A stretch of DNA of 64,000 bases from NCBI GenBank assembly GCA_025356445.1, contig JANXSZ010000083.1, positions 1-64,000 of the forward strand. Direction: 5' to 3'. How positions within the stretch are numbered: the first letter of the stretch is position 1; every line of letters begins with the position of its first letter. The notes under the pieces were generated by a model, which worked only from the letters and a program-made list of their open reading frames with translations, made no database searches and was not told the origin of the DNA. A program made the translations under genes and the position numbers. This DNA is from Betaproteobacteria bacterium (GTDB lineage: Bacteria > Pseudomonadota > Gammaproteobacteria > Burkholderiales > Burkholderiaceae_C). Positions 1 through 7,669 of the stretch are shown here, piece by piece.

Positions 1-2022
1 CTTGGCATCGGCGTACACGCGCACGGCTTCGGTGCCGACGACTTCGTCTTTCAAAATCGCCGGGAACGGCCCCGCCAAGTCCCAGGTCTGGAAGAACGGA
101 CCCCAGTCAATGAATTTGGCCAGCTCGGCCAGGTCAAAGTTTTTAAACACCCGACGACCAATGAACTTGGGCACAGGCGGTGTATACGCCGCCCAGTCAA
201 TCGGCGTAGCGTTGGCGCGTGCCTTGGCCAGTGGCCACATCGGTGTCTGTTTTTTATTCGCGTGCTGGCTGCGCACCTTGACGTAATCGGCATTCAGCTC
301 GTCAATGTATTTGGCGGCGTTGTCGGAGAGCAAGCTTTGCGCCACGCTAACGCTGCGCGAGGCGTCGGGCACATACACCACCGGGCCTTCGTAATGCGGC
401 GAAATCTTCACCGCGGTATGCACGCGGCTGGTGGTGGCACCGCCAATCAGCAGCGGGATTTTGCGCAGGCGGAAATGGTCGTCTTTTTGCATCTCGGACG
501 CAACGTACTGCATCTCTTCCAGGCTGGGGGTGATCAGGCCAGAAAGGCCCACGATGTCCACGCCTTCGACTTTGGCACGGGCCAAGATCTCATGGCAAGG
601 CACCATCACGCCCAGGTTGATGACCTCAAAATTATTGCATTGCAGCACCACGGTGACAATATTTTTGCCAATGTCATGCACATCGCCCTTGACCGTCGCA
701 ATGATGATCTTGCCTTTGGCTTTCACATCTTCACCGGCAGCGGCCTGCAAGCGCTTTTCCTCCTCAATATAGGGAATCAAATGCGCCACGGCCTGCTTCA
801 TCACACGGGCCGACTTGACGACCTGGGGCAGGAACATCTTGCCCTGGCCGAACAAATCACCCACGATGTTCATGCCATCCATCAGCGGGCCTTCGATCAC
901 GTGCAGCGGGCGTCCACCCTTGGCGAGGATGGTTTGGTACACCTCCTCGGTGTCCACGGTGATAAACTCGGTGATGCCGTGAACCAGCGCGTGGCTCAGG
1001 CGCTGCTCGACACCGGCCAGCCGCCATTCGTTGCGCTTGCTGTCGTCTTTGGCTGCACCTTTGGCCGATTCGGCAATCTCGATCAGACGCTCACCGGGTG
1101 TGAGCTCGGCTTCGCCAGGTTGGTAGACGGGAATGCGGTTCAGCACCACATCTTCCACACGTTCACGCAAAATGGGGTCGAGATCGTCATAGACGCCCAC
1201 CATGCCCGCGTTGACAATGCCCATGTCCATACCCGCCTTGATGGCATGGTACAAAAACACAGTATGAATGGCTTCGCGCACCGGGTCATTGCCCCGGAAG
1301 CTGAAACTCACGTTGCTCACACCGCCTGACACCTTGGCACCGGGCAGGTTTTCTTTGATCCAGCGGGTGGCGTTGATGAAATCGACGGCGTAGTTGTTGT
1401 GCTCGTCGATGCCGGTAGCAATGGCGAAGATGTTGGGGTCAAAAATGATGTCTTCGGGCGGAAAATCCACTTCATCCACCAACACGCGGTAGGCGCGTTC
1501 GCAAATTTCGATCTTGCGCTCGTAGGTGTCAGCCTGACCTTTTTCGTCAAACGCCATCACCACGGTGGCGGCACCATAGCGCTTCAACAAGCGCGCCTGG
1601 TGCAAAAACGGCTCCAAGCCTTCTTTCATGCTGATGGAGTTAACCACGCCTTTGCCCTGGATGCAGCGCAGCCCGGCCTCGATCACCTCCCATTTGGACG
1701 AATCGACCATGATAGGCACGCGGGCGATGTCAGGCTCGCTGGCAATCAGGTTCAAAAAGCGCACCATCGCAGCCTTGCTGTCAAGCATGGCCTCGTCCAT
1801 GTTGATGTCGATGATTTGGGCACCGTTTTCAACCTGCTGTCGGGCAACGGACAGCGCTTGGTCAAACTCGCCATTCAAAATCATGCGGGCAAAGGCCTTC
1901 GAACCCGTGACATTGGTACGCTCGCCGATGTTGACGAACAGGGATTGAGCGTCGATGCTGACAGGCTCCAGGCCAGACAGCAGCATCGGTAATACGGTGG
2001 GGACAGTGGATTCTTTAGACAT
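1..2022 (-). CDS. metH: Methionine synthase, C-terminal half (pterin, cobalamin and activation modules), cut by window edge
   Basis: Open from the ATG at 2022 to the window edge, so the 3' end is missing because of the window, not a mutation. The product begins with the pterin-binding domain (GERTNVTGS near residue 34, DINMDEAM near 75) that carries methyltetrahydrofolate. A B12-binding module follows, with the GDVHDIGKN motif whose His ligates cobalt, and then the start of the SAM-binding reactivation domain. It transfers methyl from methyl-THF through B12 to homocysteine in the cytoplasm. The homocysteine/zinc domain is absent here and is encoded separately at 6438-7502. The start is supported by AGGTGAG a few bases upstream and by a SAH riboswitch in the leader. 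Identity is certain; only the extent beyond the edge is unknown. Confidence 0.96.
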   Translation of the reverse strand, partial: MSKESTVPTVLPMLLSGLEPVSIDAQSLFVNIGERTNVTGSKAFARMILNGEFDQALSVARQQVENGAQIIDINMDEAMLDSKAAMVRFLNLIASEPDIARVPIMVDSSKWEVIEAGLRCIQGKGVVNSISMKEGLEPFLHQARLLKRYGAATVVMAFDEKGQADTYERKIEICERAYRVLVDEVDFPPEDIIFDPNIFAIATGIDEHNNYAVDFINATRWIKENLPGAKVSGGVSNVSFSFRGNDPVREAIHTVFLYHAIKAGMDMGIVNAGMVGVYDDLDPILRERVEDVVLNRIPVYQPGEAELTPGERLIEIAESAKGAAKDDSKRNEWRLAGVEQRLSHALVHGITEFITVDTEEVYQTILAKGGRPLHVIEGPLMDGMNIVGDLFGQGKMFLPQVVKSARVMKQAVAHLIPYIEEEKRLQAAAGEDVKAKGKIIIATVKGDVHDIGKNIVTVVLQCNNFEVINLGVMVPCHEILARAKVEGVDIVGLSGLITPSLEEMQYVASEMQKDDHFRLRKIPLLIGGATTSRVHTAVKISPHYEGPVVYVPDASRSVSVAQSLLSDNAAKYIDELNADYVKVRSQHANKKQTPMWPLAKARANATPIDWAAYTPPVPKFIGRRVFKNFDLAELAKFIDWGPFFQTWDLAGPFPAILKDEVVGTEAVRVYADAK

Positions 2023-2044
2023 ATGGCTCACCTGTGGGCAATAA

Positions 2045-2140
2045 GGGGAACAGCGTCCCCGGCAGGCAAGCGTCGTTTCACATCCGAGCCTGACAACACC
2101 GCACACTGAAAAATGCGGGTGTTGCTGCAACGCTTCTCGG
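2045..2140 (-). promoter_or_regulatory. S-adenosylhomocysteine (SAH) riboswitch in the metH leader
   Basis: Read on the minus strand, the leader has CCGAGAAGCGTTGCAGC, an ACACC/GGTGT stem, then GTCAGGCTCGG closing the outer helix (CCGAG pairs with CTCGG), then AAACGACGCTTGCC, whose GACGC can form the pseudoknot with the GCGTT loop. This order matches the SAH riboswitch class, known upstream of metH, metF and ahcY in proteobacteria. The core spans about 2066-2140. Downstream, 2045-2060 is a small GGGGA/TCCCC hairpin, followed by the Shine-Dalgarno AGGTGAG. The GGCTC of the outer helix could instead pair with GAGCC beside the SD, which suggests translational ON control by SAH. That mechanism is my inference. 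Confidence 0.88.
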
Positions 2141-2222
2141 AAAGGCATATATTTTACGGCTTGTGGTCTACTTCGGGTGTCTAGGCTCAAAAATCTTTGC
2201 ACAAGACTGCGAAGGAATCATC

Positions 2223-2840
2223 ATGTTTGAAAAACTTTTCCGCAAAATGACCCCTGCCTTCGCAGACTCCAAGGTTTTTGCGGATTCGCATTTAAGCGAA
2301 GCACAGCGCGAAGATATGCGCCAATCGCCCAGTGTGGCGTTGGCCGCAGAAATGCTGACTGCGCCGTCCGCATTCATGCAGCTCAGCAACGCAGAAGCTC
2401 GGGTGGTGGTGCATTACATGCGTCCACAACAGATCGCAGAAGGCACCATGTTCATTCGCGAAGGCGAGACGGAAGACACTGGGTTCATGGTGTTGGTGCT
2501 TGAAGGCGAGGTGGTGGTGGAAAATATCGTGGTGAGCCGCGTGTCGCCTATCACCGTCACCGTACTCGGGCCAGGCAGCATGCATGGTGAACTGGGATTG
2601 ATTGATGGCCTCCCGCGATCCGCCTCATGCACAGCCAGCAGCGACCTGCGGTGTGCCATTTTGACGCGGGAAGGCATGCTTCAACTGCTCAAAGACGATC
2701 CGCGTATCGGTGCCAAACTGATGATGGCCATCGCCATGCGCATCGGCGAGCGGCTGCGGGACAACACGGAAAAGCTCAAGAAATACGTGCAATTGACCAA
2801 AACCATGCAGCAGGAAATTGACCGGTTGATGCCTGACTGA
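2223..2840 (+). CDS. Cyclic nucleotide-binding domain protein without DNA-binding output
   Basis: A 205-aa cytoplasmic protein. Residues about 60-160 form a cNMP-binding (CAP-ED) domain, including a good phosphate-binding cassette: HGELGLIDG followed by PRSAS, with the Glu and Arg that contact the cyclic phosphate and ribose. The C-terminal 50 residues are helical and charged (RIGERLRDNTEKLKK), looking like a dimerising coiled coil, and there is no winged helix as in Crp/Fnr. It therefore probably binds cAMP or cGMP and acts by protein contact. I chose the ATG at 2223, which has AAGGA 7-8 bases upstream, over an in-frame GTG at 2163. It lies just before FecR, OmpA and cyclase genes, which suggests it reads the nucleotide made by that cyclase. 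Confidence 0.88.
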   Translation: MFEKLFRKMTPAFADSKVFADSHLSEAQREDMRQSPSVALAAEMLTAPSAFMQLSNAEARVVVHYMRPQQIAEGTMFIREGETEDTGFMVLVLEGEVVVENIVVSRVSPITVTVLGPGSMHGELGLIDGLPRSASCTASSDLRCAILTREGMLQLLKDDPRIGAKLMMAIAMRIGERLRDNTEKLKKYVQLTKTMQQEIDRLMPD

Positions 2841-2988
2841 AAAATTTGCGCTGGTGCGTACTGATTTCTGTCAAATTCTGGCAAATGCGCCTTGCCATGC
2901 GGCCCTATAGCACCCCATGGGGTGCTGTTTAAGAGCAGCCGCCTATAATTTAGTAGCGCTTTTTCGCGCTGCCTGTGGAGAGGCTAAA

Positions 2989-3516
2989 GTGGCGGATATT
3001 CGACTTTTTTTGATGCTGTACCTCGCTTGCACCGCTGCGTTGGCGCAAGACGGTTTGATGCGCCTGAAAGCCAGCGATGTGCTGGCCAAAGAAGCTACGC
3101 CGATGGCCGCAGTCACGCCAGAGGGGGCACCCGTCGGCTACGTCAAAACCGTATCAGGTATCGCTTTTGTGGTGACACAAGGCAAACCGGTGCGTGCCAA
3201 CATTGGCAGCCCGGTTATGCAGGGCAGCGTGCTTAAAACCGGCCCGGACAGCAGCTTGGGCGTGACATTCAAAGACAGCACCGTCATGTCCTTCGGCCCC
3301 GAAACCGAATTGAAAGTAGACGAATACCTGTACGCACCGGTCGAAGGCAAACTGCGCTTTGGTTCCCAGTTGACGCGTGGCACGTTGAACTATGTGTCAG
3401 GTGTCATCGCCAAACTCAAACCCGATGGCGTCACCATCACGACCCCCACGGGCATGATTGGTGTGCGTGGCACGCAATTTGTCGCCAAAGTCAACCCGCC
3501 AGAGGTGCCGCAATGA
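2989..3516 (+). CDS. Exported FecR-domain protein
   Basis: A 175-aa product with an N-terminal signal peptide (hydrophobic LFLMLYLACTAALAQ, likely cut after AQ). The FecR-type beta domain follows: GYVKTVSGIAFVV, GSPVMQGSVLKTG, then DSTVMSFGPETELKVDEY, ending in TTPTGMIGVRGTQF. FecR domains are periplasmic beta modules often tied to signal transduction. I chose the GTG at 2989 because GGAGAGG lies 5 bases upstream and it starts directly at the signal peptide; a start at 2917 would add 24 residues unlike a leader. Its stop overlaps the next ATG (ATGA), so the two are probably translated together. The function is inferred as the sensory or scaffold part of the neighbouring cyclase system. Confidence 0.85.
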   Translation: MADIRLFLMLYLACTAALAQDGLMRLKASDVLAKEATPMAAVTPEGAPVGYVKTVSGIAFVVTQGKPVRANIGSPVMQGSVLKTGPDSSLGVTFKDSTVMSFGPETELKVDEYLYAPVEGKLRFGSQLTRGTLNYVSGVIAKLKPDGVTITTPTGMIGVRGTQFVAKVNPPEVPQ

Positions 3517-4142
3517 CGGTAGACAAGACGGGGATTGCAGCACCGTTAATGCTGACATTGGTATTGCTTAGCGTACTGGCCGGTTGCAGCACGCCAGCCA
3601 AACCCCCACCCCGGCCGTTTGACTATGTGGTGCTGCTGCCCAACGTGGATGGCACTGTTGGCAAAGTCCTGGTCAAAGGCGACAAGGGCGAGCAAATTCT
3701 GGACATAGCCCAAAACGGGGCGTCTCTGAACGGCGATACCGCTGCGTTTGCCGTGTCCACCGAACAATTGCAAAAAGTCTTTGGCCCGGCCATGGCAGCG
3801 CGTCCCGTGCTGCCTGAGCAGTTTTACCTGTATTTTGAATCTGGCGGCGCCAACCTGACCCCTGCATCCCTGGCCCTGATACCCACCATTCTGGAGCGCG
3901 CCCAAGCCCGCGCGAGCGCCGATGTGTCGGTGATTGGCCATACCGACACAGCGGGCAAGGCAGATACCAATGCCAGTTTGGCCTACCGCCGTGCCAACAG
4001 CATCGCCACGCTGCTGCGCGAACGCGGCTTGCAGCCTGCCACGCTGACCATTGAGTCACATGGTGAAAGCAATTTGCTGGTACCGACACCTGACGAGACG
4101 GCAGAGCCACGCAACCGACGGGTAGAAATCACCATCCGCTGA
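3513..4142 (+). CDS. OmpA-family peptidoglycan-binding lipoprotein
   Basis: A 209-aa protein. The signal sequence ends in the lipobox LAGC near residue 24, followed by a Pro-rich linker, so it should be lipid-anchored, probably to the outer membrane. The C-terminal half is an OmpA/MotB-like peptidoglycan-binding domain: FYLYFESGGANLTP, VIGHTDTAGKADTN, LAYRRANSIATLL, and the conserved end PRNRRVEITI. The start overlaps the fecR-like stop in ATGA. It converges with the cyclase gene, 37 bases away. FecR-domain, OmpA-like and CHASE2-cyclase genes side by side suggest one envelope-spanning unit, with this protein tied to the cell wall. That role is inference; the fold assignment is secure. Confidence 0.9.
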   Translation: MTVDKTGIAAPLMLTLVLLSVLAGCSTPAKPPPRPFDYVVLLPNVDGTVGKVLVKGDKGEQILDIAQNGASLNGDTAAFAVSTEQLQKVFGPAMAARPVLPEQFYLYFESGGANLTPASLALIPTILERAQARASADVSVIGHTDTAGKADTNASLAYRRANSIATLLRERGLQPATLTIESHGESNLLVPTPDETAEPRNRRVEITIR

Positions 4143-4179
4143 CAGGCAGGAATGCAGAATAGGCGATTCAAGTCAGCGC

Positions 4180-6402
4180 CTACTTCTCTGCCATCACAAT
4201 TTCATCGCCCGTTTCTGCCCGCTGCAAGCGCACCAAGTGCAAGCGTACCAGCGGGTCTTGCGGGTAGCTTTGCGCCAACTGTGAAAACAAGCGCAGCGCC
4301 TGTGCAGGCTCCAGCCCATTGAGTCGCTGAGCGGCCAGCAGACCATAGGCTTCTTTGTACTCGGACAGTGGCACACGCGTCTGCTCATCGCCAGCCACGA
4401 CCGGCTCGTAGACCATCAGCGGTTGTTTTTTACCTTTGAGCACCAAGCGCCCGACCGGTCTTGCCACGGCGTCCGGGCAACCCATGTAAATCGCCTCGGA
4501 AATGCACACCAGCGTACCCAAATGCTTGTTGACGCTTTCCAGCCGTGCAGCCGTGTTCACCGGGTCGCCCAGCGCACGGTAATCAAACATGGTGGTGCCA
4601 CCAAAATTGCCCACGATAACCTCGCCCGAATGCACGCCGATACGGGTATTGCCAAAGCGCACGCCTTTGGCTTGCAGCTCAAACGCATAGCGTTTGGAAA
4701 ACGCATGCATCTCCATCGCGCAGTCAAACGCCCTCTGCCGATGGTCGTCTTGCAGCACAGGCGCAGAAAACACCACGGCCACCGCATCCCCCATGATGCG
4801 GTCTAACGTGCCCTCGTGCTTGAAGGCAATGGCGACCATACCGTCCAGGTAAGCGTTCAGTGACGACACCGCCTCACCCGGGTCCATGCTTTCCATCAAG
4901 CCCGTGAAGCCCTGCAAGTCCGTGAAGATAAAGCTGCAGGTTTGGCGCGTCCCCCCTAACTCCAGCCCCTCGGGGTGCTTCACCAGATACGCCACTTTGT
5001 TGGGCGACACGTAGCGTGAAAAAGCCTCGGTCAGCCAGCGTTGCTGGCGTTCGCTGCGAAAGTGATGCACCAAGCTGCACAGCATAAAACTGGCCAAAAC
5101 GATGAGCGAGGGCGTCAGCGGATTCACCAGCACCTGGTATTGTGAAAACGCCAGCCACCCCACCGAAAACACGCTGGCGATCACCATCGTGGACAACAAG
5201 GCCGCCAGCAGAGAACGCGCGTTCAGCGCCAGCATGCCTACCGCCACGCCGACCACCATCATGCCCAAAATCTCGGTGGTAATAGTCCAACCAGGGCGAC
5301 TCAGCAAGGTACCTGACAGCATCTGCTCCAACGCCTGCGCGTGAACTTCCACCCCTGGCACAAGCTGGCCCAATGGACTGAACCGCAAGTCCATCAATCC
5401 CTGTGCGGAGCTGCCAACCAGCAGCAACTTGCCTTGCAAGACCTCGGGAGGCACTTGTTTACTGAGCAGCTTCCAGGCCGGAATGTAGCGCTCGGGGTGC
5501 GGTGCGGTGTAGTGCACCCAGGCCTCACCTTGTGCCGTGGTGGGTATGGAAAAATTCCCAATCCGCACTTCTTGCAGACCTGCACTGCCGCCGCCCAGGG
5601 TCGGTGCGCTGGTCAAAATGGTGGTGCTGACCCCTTGCCCCACACGCAGCAATTCGGCCGTGAACGAGGGTACGGGGTCTTCTTTGTAGCGCAACACCAA
5701 GGGCACGCGGCGCACCACGCCGTCGTCGTCGGATTTGAACGTCAGCACGCCGTTGCCCGCTGCCGCTTTTTGGAACGGCATCAATGGAGGCAAGGCACTT
5801 TCAAAGCGGTAGAGCGCGGCCTGCGCTGATGGCCCTTTTTCCACATAGGGTGCAGGGCGCCGCAGGGGCGTCTGCTCTCCAGGCGCCACGTTGGTTTGAG
5901 GCCCCAGCGTGAAGCCCAGCACCACGCCGCCTCCCGCCAGCGCCTGGGTCATCACGGCGTCATGGTCGGGCAGGGCTTGCAGCAAGGTACTGAGCTGCGT
6001 GCTGGACGCAGCGTCCTTGTTGCCTTGCAACCACAGAGAAGCCATGGCCTGCGGCGACGTGCGGTCAGGCTCGGCGAACACCACGTCAAACCCCATGGCA
6101 GCGGGCTGGGCACTGCGCATCACGTTAATCAACTCAGCCACCCGGGTGCGCGGCCACGGCCATTGGCCCAGGCGCTTGAGGCTTTCTTCGTCAATGTCAA
6201 TGATGCGCACGGGGGCATCAACGTACTCGCGCTGTTGCCAGCGCTGGTACTGGTCAAACATGCTGTTGCGCAGACCCTGGATGGGTGCCGGGTCAAACGC
6301 CATCAACAGCGCGCCGATGGCCACGATCAGCAGCGGCAGCAAAGCGGGCGTCAGCCTGGGCCGCAACCCCGATACCAGGAGACGAAGTGATGACAGCTTC
6401 AT
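4180..6402 (-). CDS. CHASE2-domain class III adenylate/guanylate cyclase
   Basis: A 740-aa membrane protein. An N-terminal membrane helix (about residues 18-36) leads into a periplasmic CHASE2 sensor (about 40-335, with VRIIDIDEESL and GFDVVFAEPDR). Two or three membrane helices follow (about 345-425), then a class III cyclase domain from about 480. The metal-binding Asp residues are present (FTDLQGF and MGDAVAVVF), as are the Asn and Arg of VNTAARLE. The residue three before the catalytic GD, usually Lys for adenine recognition, is Arg (DRIMGD), so cAMP versus cGMP is open. I prefer the ATG at 6402 with AAGG seven bases before it; a TTG at 6408 would add two residues. It converges with the OmpA-like gene. 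Confidence 0.93.
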   Translation of the reverse strand: MKLSSLRLLVSGLRPRLTPALLPLLIVAIGALLMAFDPAPIQGLRNSMFDQYQRWQQREYVDAPVRIIDIDEESLKRLGQWPWPRTRVAELINVMRSAQPAAMGFDVVFAEPDRTSPQAMASLWLQGNKDAASSTQLSTLLQALPDHDAVMTQALAGGGVVLGFTLGPQTNVAPGEQTPLRRPAPYVEKGPSAQAALYRFESALPPLMPFQKAAAGNGVLTFKSDDDGVVRRVPLVLRYKEDPVPSFTAELLRVGQGVSTTILTSAPTLGGGSAGLQEVRIGNFSIPTTAQGEAWVHYTAPHPERYIPAWKLLSKQVPPEVLQGKLLLVGSSAQGLMDLRFSPLGQLVPGVEVHAQALEQMLSGTLLSRPGWTITTEILGMMVVGVAVGMLALNARSLLAALLSTMVIASVFSVGWLAFSQYQVLVNPLTPSLIVLASFMLCSLVHHFRSERQQRWLTEAFSRYVSPNKVAYLVKHPEGLELGGTRQTCSFIFTDLQGFTGLMESMDPGEAVSSLNAYLDGMVAIAFKHEGTLDRIMGDAVAVVFSAPVLQDDHRQRAFDCAMEMHAFSKRYAFELQAKGVRFGNTRIGVHSGEVIVGNFGGTTMFDYRALGDPVNTAARLESVNKHLGTLVCISEAIYMGCPDAVARPVGRLVLKGKKQPLMVYEPVVAGDEQTRVPLSEYKEAYGLLAAQRLNGLEPAQALRLFSQLAQSYPQDPLVRLHLVRLQRAETGDEIVMAEK

Positions 6403-6437
6403 CGGCAAACCTTGCGCTGAAAGTAAGGCCGCTGGAT

Positions 6438-7502
6438 TTACGCAGCCAGCGCCAAGGCAATGTCTTCTGTGTAAAACACCGGTCGTTTCAAGCTGCGGCC
6501 CGCCACAGGGGCCACCGCCTCACCGATCGCCGCAATGTGCTCTGGTGTCGTGCCGCAGCAGCCACCCACGATATTGACCAACCCTTCCGAGGCAAACTCG
6601 TGCAGCAGGCGCGAGGTGACATCGGGCGTTTCGTCAAAGCCGGTCTCGGCCATCGGGTTGGGCAAACCGGCGTTAGGGTAGCAACTGATGAAGGTGTCCC
6701 CGGCCACGCGGCTCAGCTCCTGGATGTAGGGGCGCATCAGCGCGGCACCCAAAGCACAGTTCAGGCCAATGGCGAGAGGGCGGGCATGGCGCACGCTGTT
6801 CCAGAAGGCCGTCACGGTCTGGCCACTCAAAATGCGGCCAGAGGCGTCCGTCACTGTGCCGCTGATGATGAGCGGCAGACGCTCGCCTGAATGCTCAAAA
6901 TACTCGTCGATGGCAAACAGCGCGGCTTTGGCGTTCAGCGTGTCAAAAATCGTCTCAACCAACAGCACATCCGAACCACCTTCCACCAAGGCTTTGGTTT
7001 GGTCGTAATAGGCAGCACGCAAAACCTCAAAGCTGGTGTTACGGGCACCAGCGTCGTTCACATCAGGGCTGATGCTGGCGGTTTTGGGCGTGGGGCCGAG
7101 GGCGCCAGCAACAAAACGGGGCTTGCCAGGCGTCGAATACTTGTCGCAGGCAGCGCGGGCCAGCTTGGCAGACACCAGGTTCATCTCGATGGCCAAATCG
7201 GCCATGTCGTAGTCTTCTTGCGCGATGGTGGTCGCGCCAAAGGTGTTGGTTTCGATCAAATCCGCCCCGGCGGCAAGGTAGCGCTCATGGATGTCGGTAA
7301 TCACGTCAGGGCGGGTGATCGACAGCAACTCGTTATTGCCTTTCACGTCCTTGTGAAAATCCTTGAAGCGCTCGCCCCGGTACTGCGCCTCGGACAGCTT
7401 GAAACGCTGCACCATCGTGCCCATCGCGCCATCGAGGATGGCGATGCGCTGGGCCAAGATGGCCGGGAGAGACTGGGCACGGGTGTAGATGAGGTCTTTC
7501 AT
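6438..7502 (-). CDS. metH: Methionine synthase, N-terminal homocysteine-binding half
   Basis: A 354-aa homocysteine S-methyltransferase domain. It has the N-terminal [11 protein letters not shown] motif, [12 protein letters not shown], a Cys in GLNCALG, and the zinc pair [11 protein letters not shown] near residues 312-322. The zinc cysteines bind and activate homocysteine for methylation by methylcobalamin. The length fits only the first module of full MetH (about 1,200 aa); the remaining modules are in the gene starting at 2022. The two halves are on the same strand and would form a split two-subunit enzyme. The upstream leader is short and shows no riboswitch. GGA lies six bases before the ATG. 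It is divergent from recQ. Confidence 0.95.
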   Translation of the reverse strand: MKDLIYTRAQSLPAILAQRIAILDGAMGTMVQRFKLSEAQYRGERFKDFHKDVKGNNELLSITRPDVITDIHERYLAAGADLIETNTFGATTIAQEDYDMADLAIEMNLVSAKLARAACDKYSTPGKPRFVAGALGPTPKTASISPDVNDAGARNTSFEVLRAAYYDQTKALVEGGSDVLLVETIFDTLNAKAALFAIDEYFEHSGERLPLIISGTVTDASGRILSGQTVTAFWNSVRHARPLAIGLNCALGAALMRPYIQELSRVAGDTFISCYPNAGLPNPMAETGFDETPDVTSRLLHEFASEGLVNIVGGCCGTTPEHIAAIGEAVAPVAGRSLKRPVFYTEDIALALAA

Positions 7503-7632
7503 AGCGTTCCATTGTAGAAACTTGGGAACCGATTTTTTACCCGGACAATAGCGCCCTGTGCCCGCCTGGCAGTGTGGCCCCTTATTTTCACCATTAAACA
7601 GGCCATCACAGCATGCCAGATGTGCTACGGCA

Positions 7633-7649
7633 GCTACTTTTTTAATAGC
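7633..7649. repeat. Dispersed GCTA...TAGC short repeat
   Basis: GCTACTTTTTTAATAGC, an AT-rich imperfect dyad with GCTA/TAGC ends, in the metH-recQ divergent spacer. Similar elements occur at 16791, 24946, 50703, 63978 and inside several genes. It may affect the divergent promoters or recQ leader, but no function is shown. Confidence 0.55.
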
Positions 7650-7669
7650 AATTACTGCATTTCACCGTA

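Noticed and set aside
262-1329. 355-aa ORF on the plus strand opposite metH
   Set aside because: It is the antisense shadow of the conserved pterin and B12 domains of metH and matches no protein family.
1-2022. Truncated metH pseudogene
   Set aside because: The frame is open to the window edge; the truncation is an artefact of the window.
4160-4182. Terminator between the OmpA-like and cyclase genes
   Set aside because: Only a 6-bp TAGGCG/CGCCTA pairing with no T-run; too weak.
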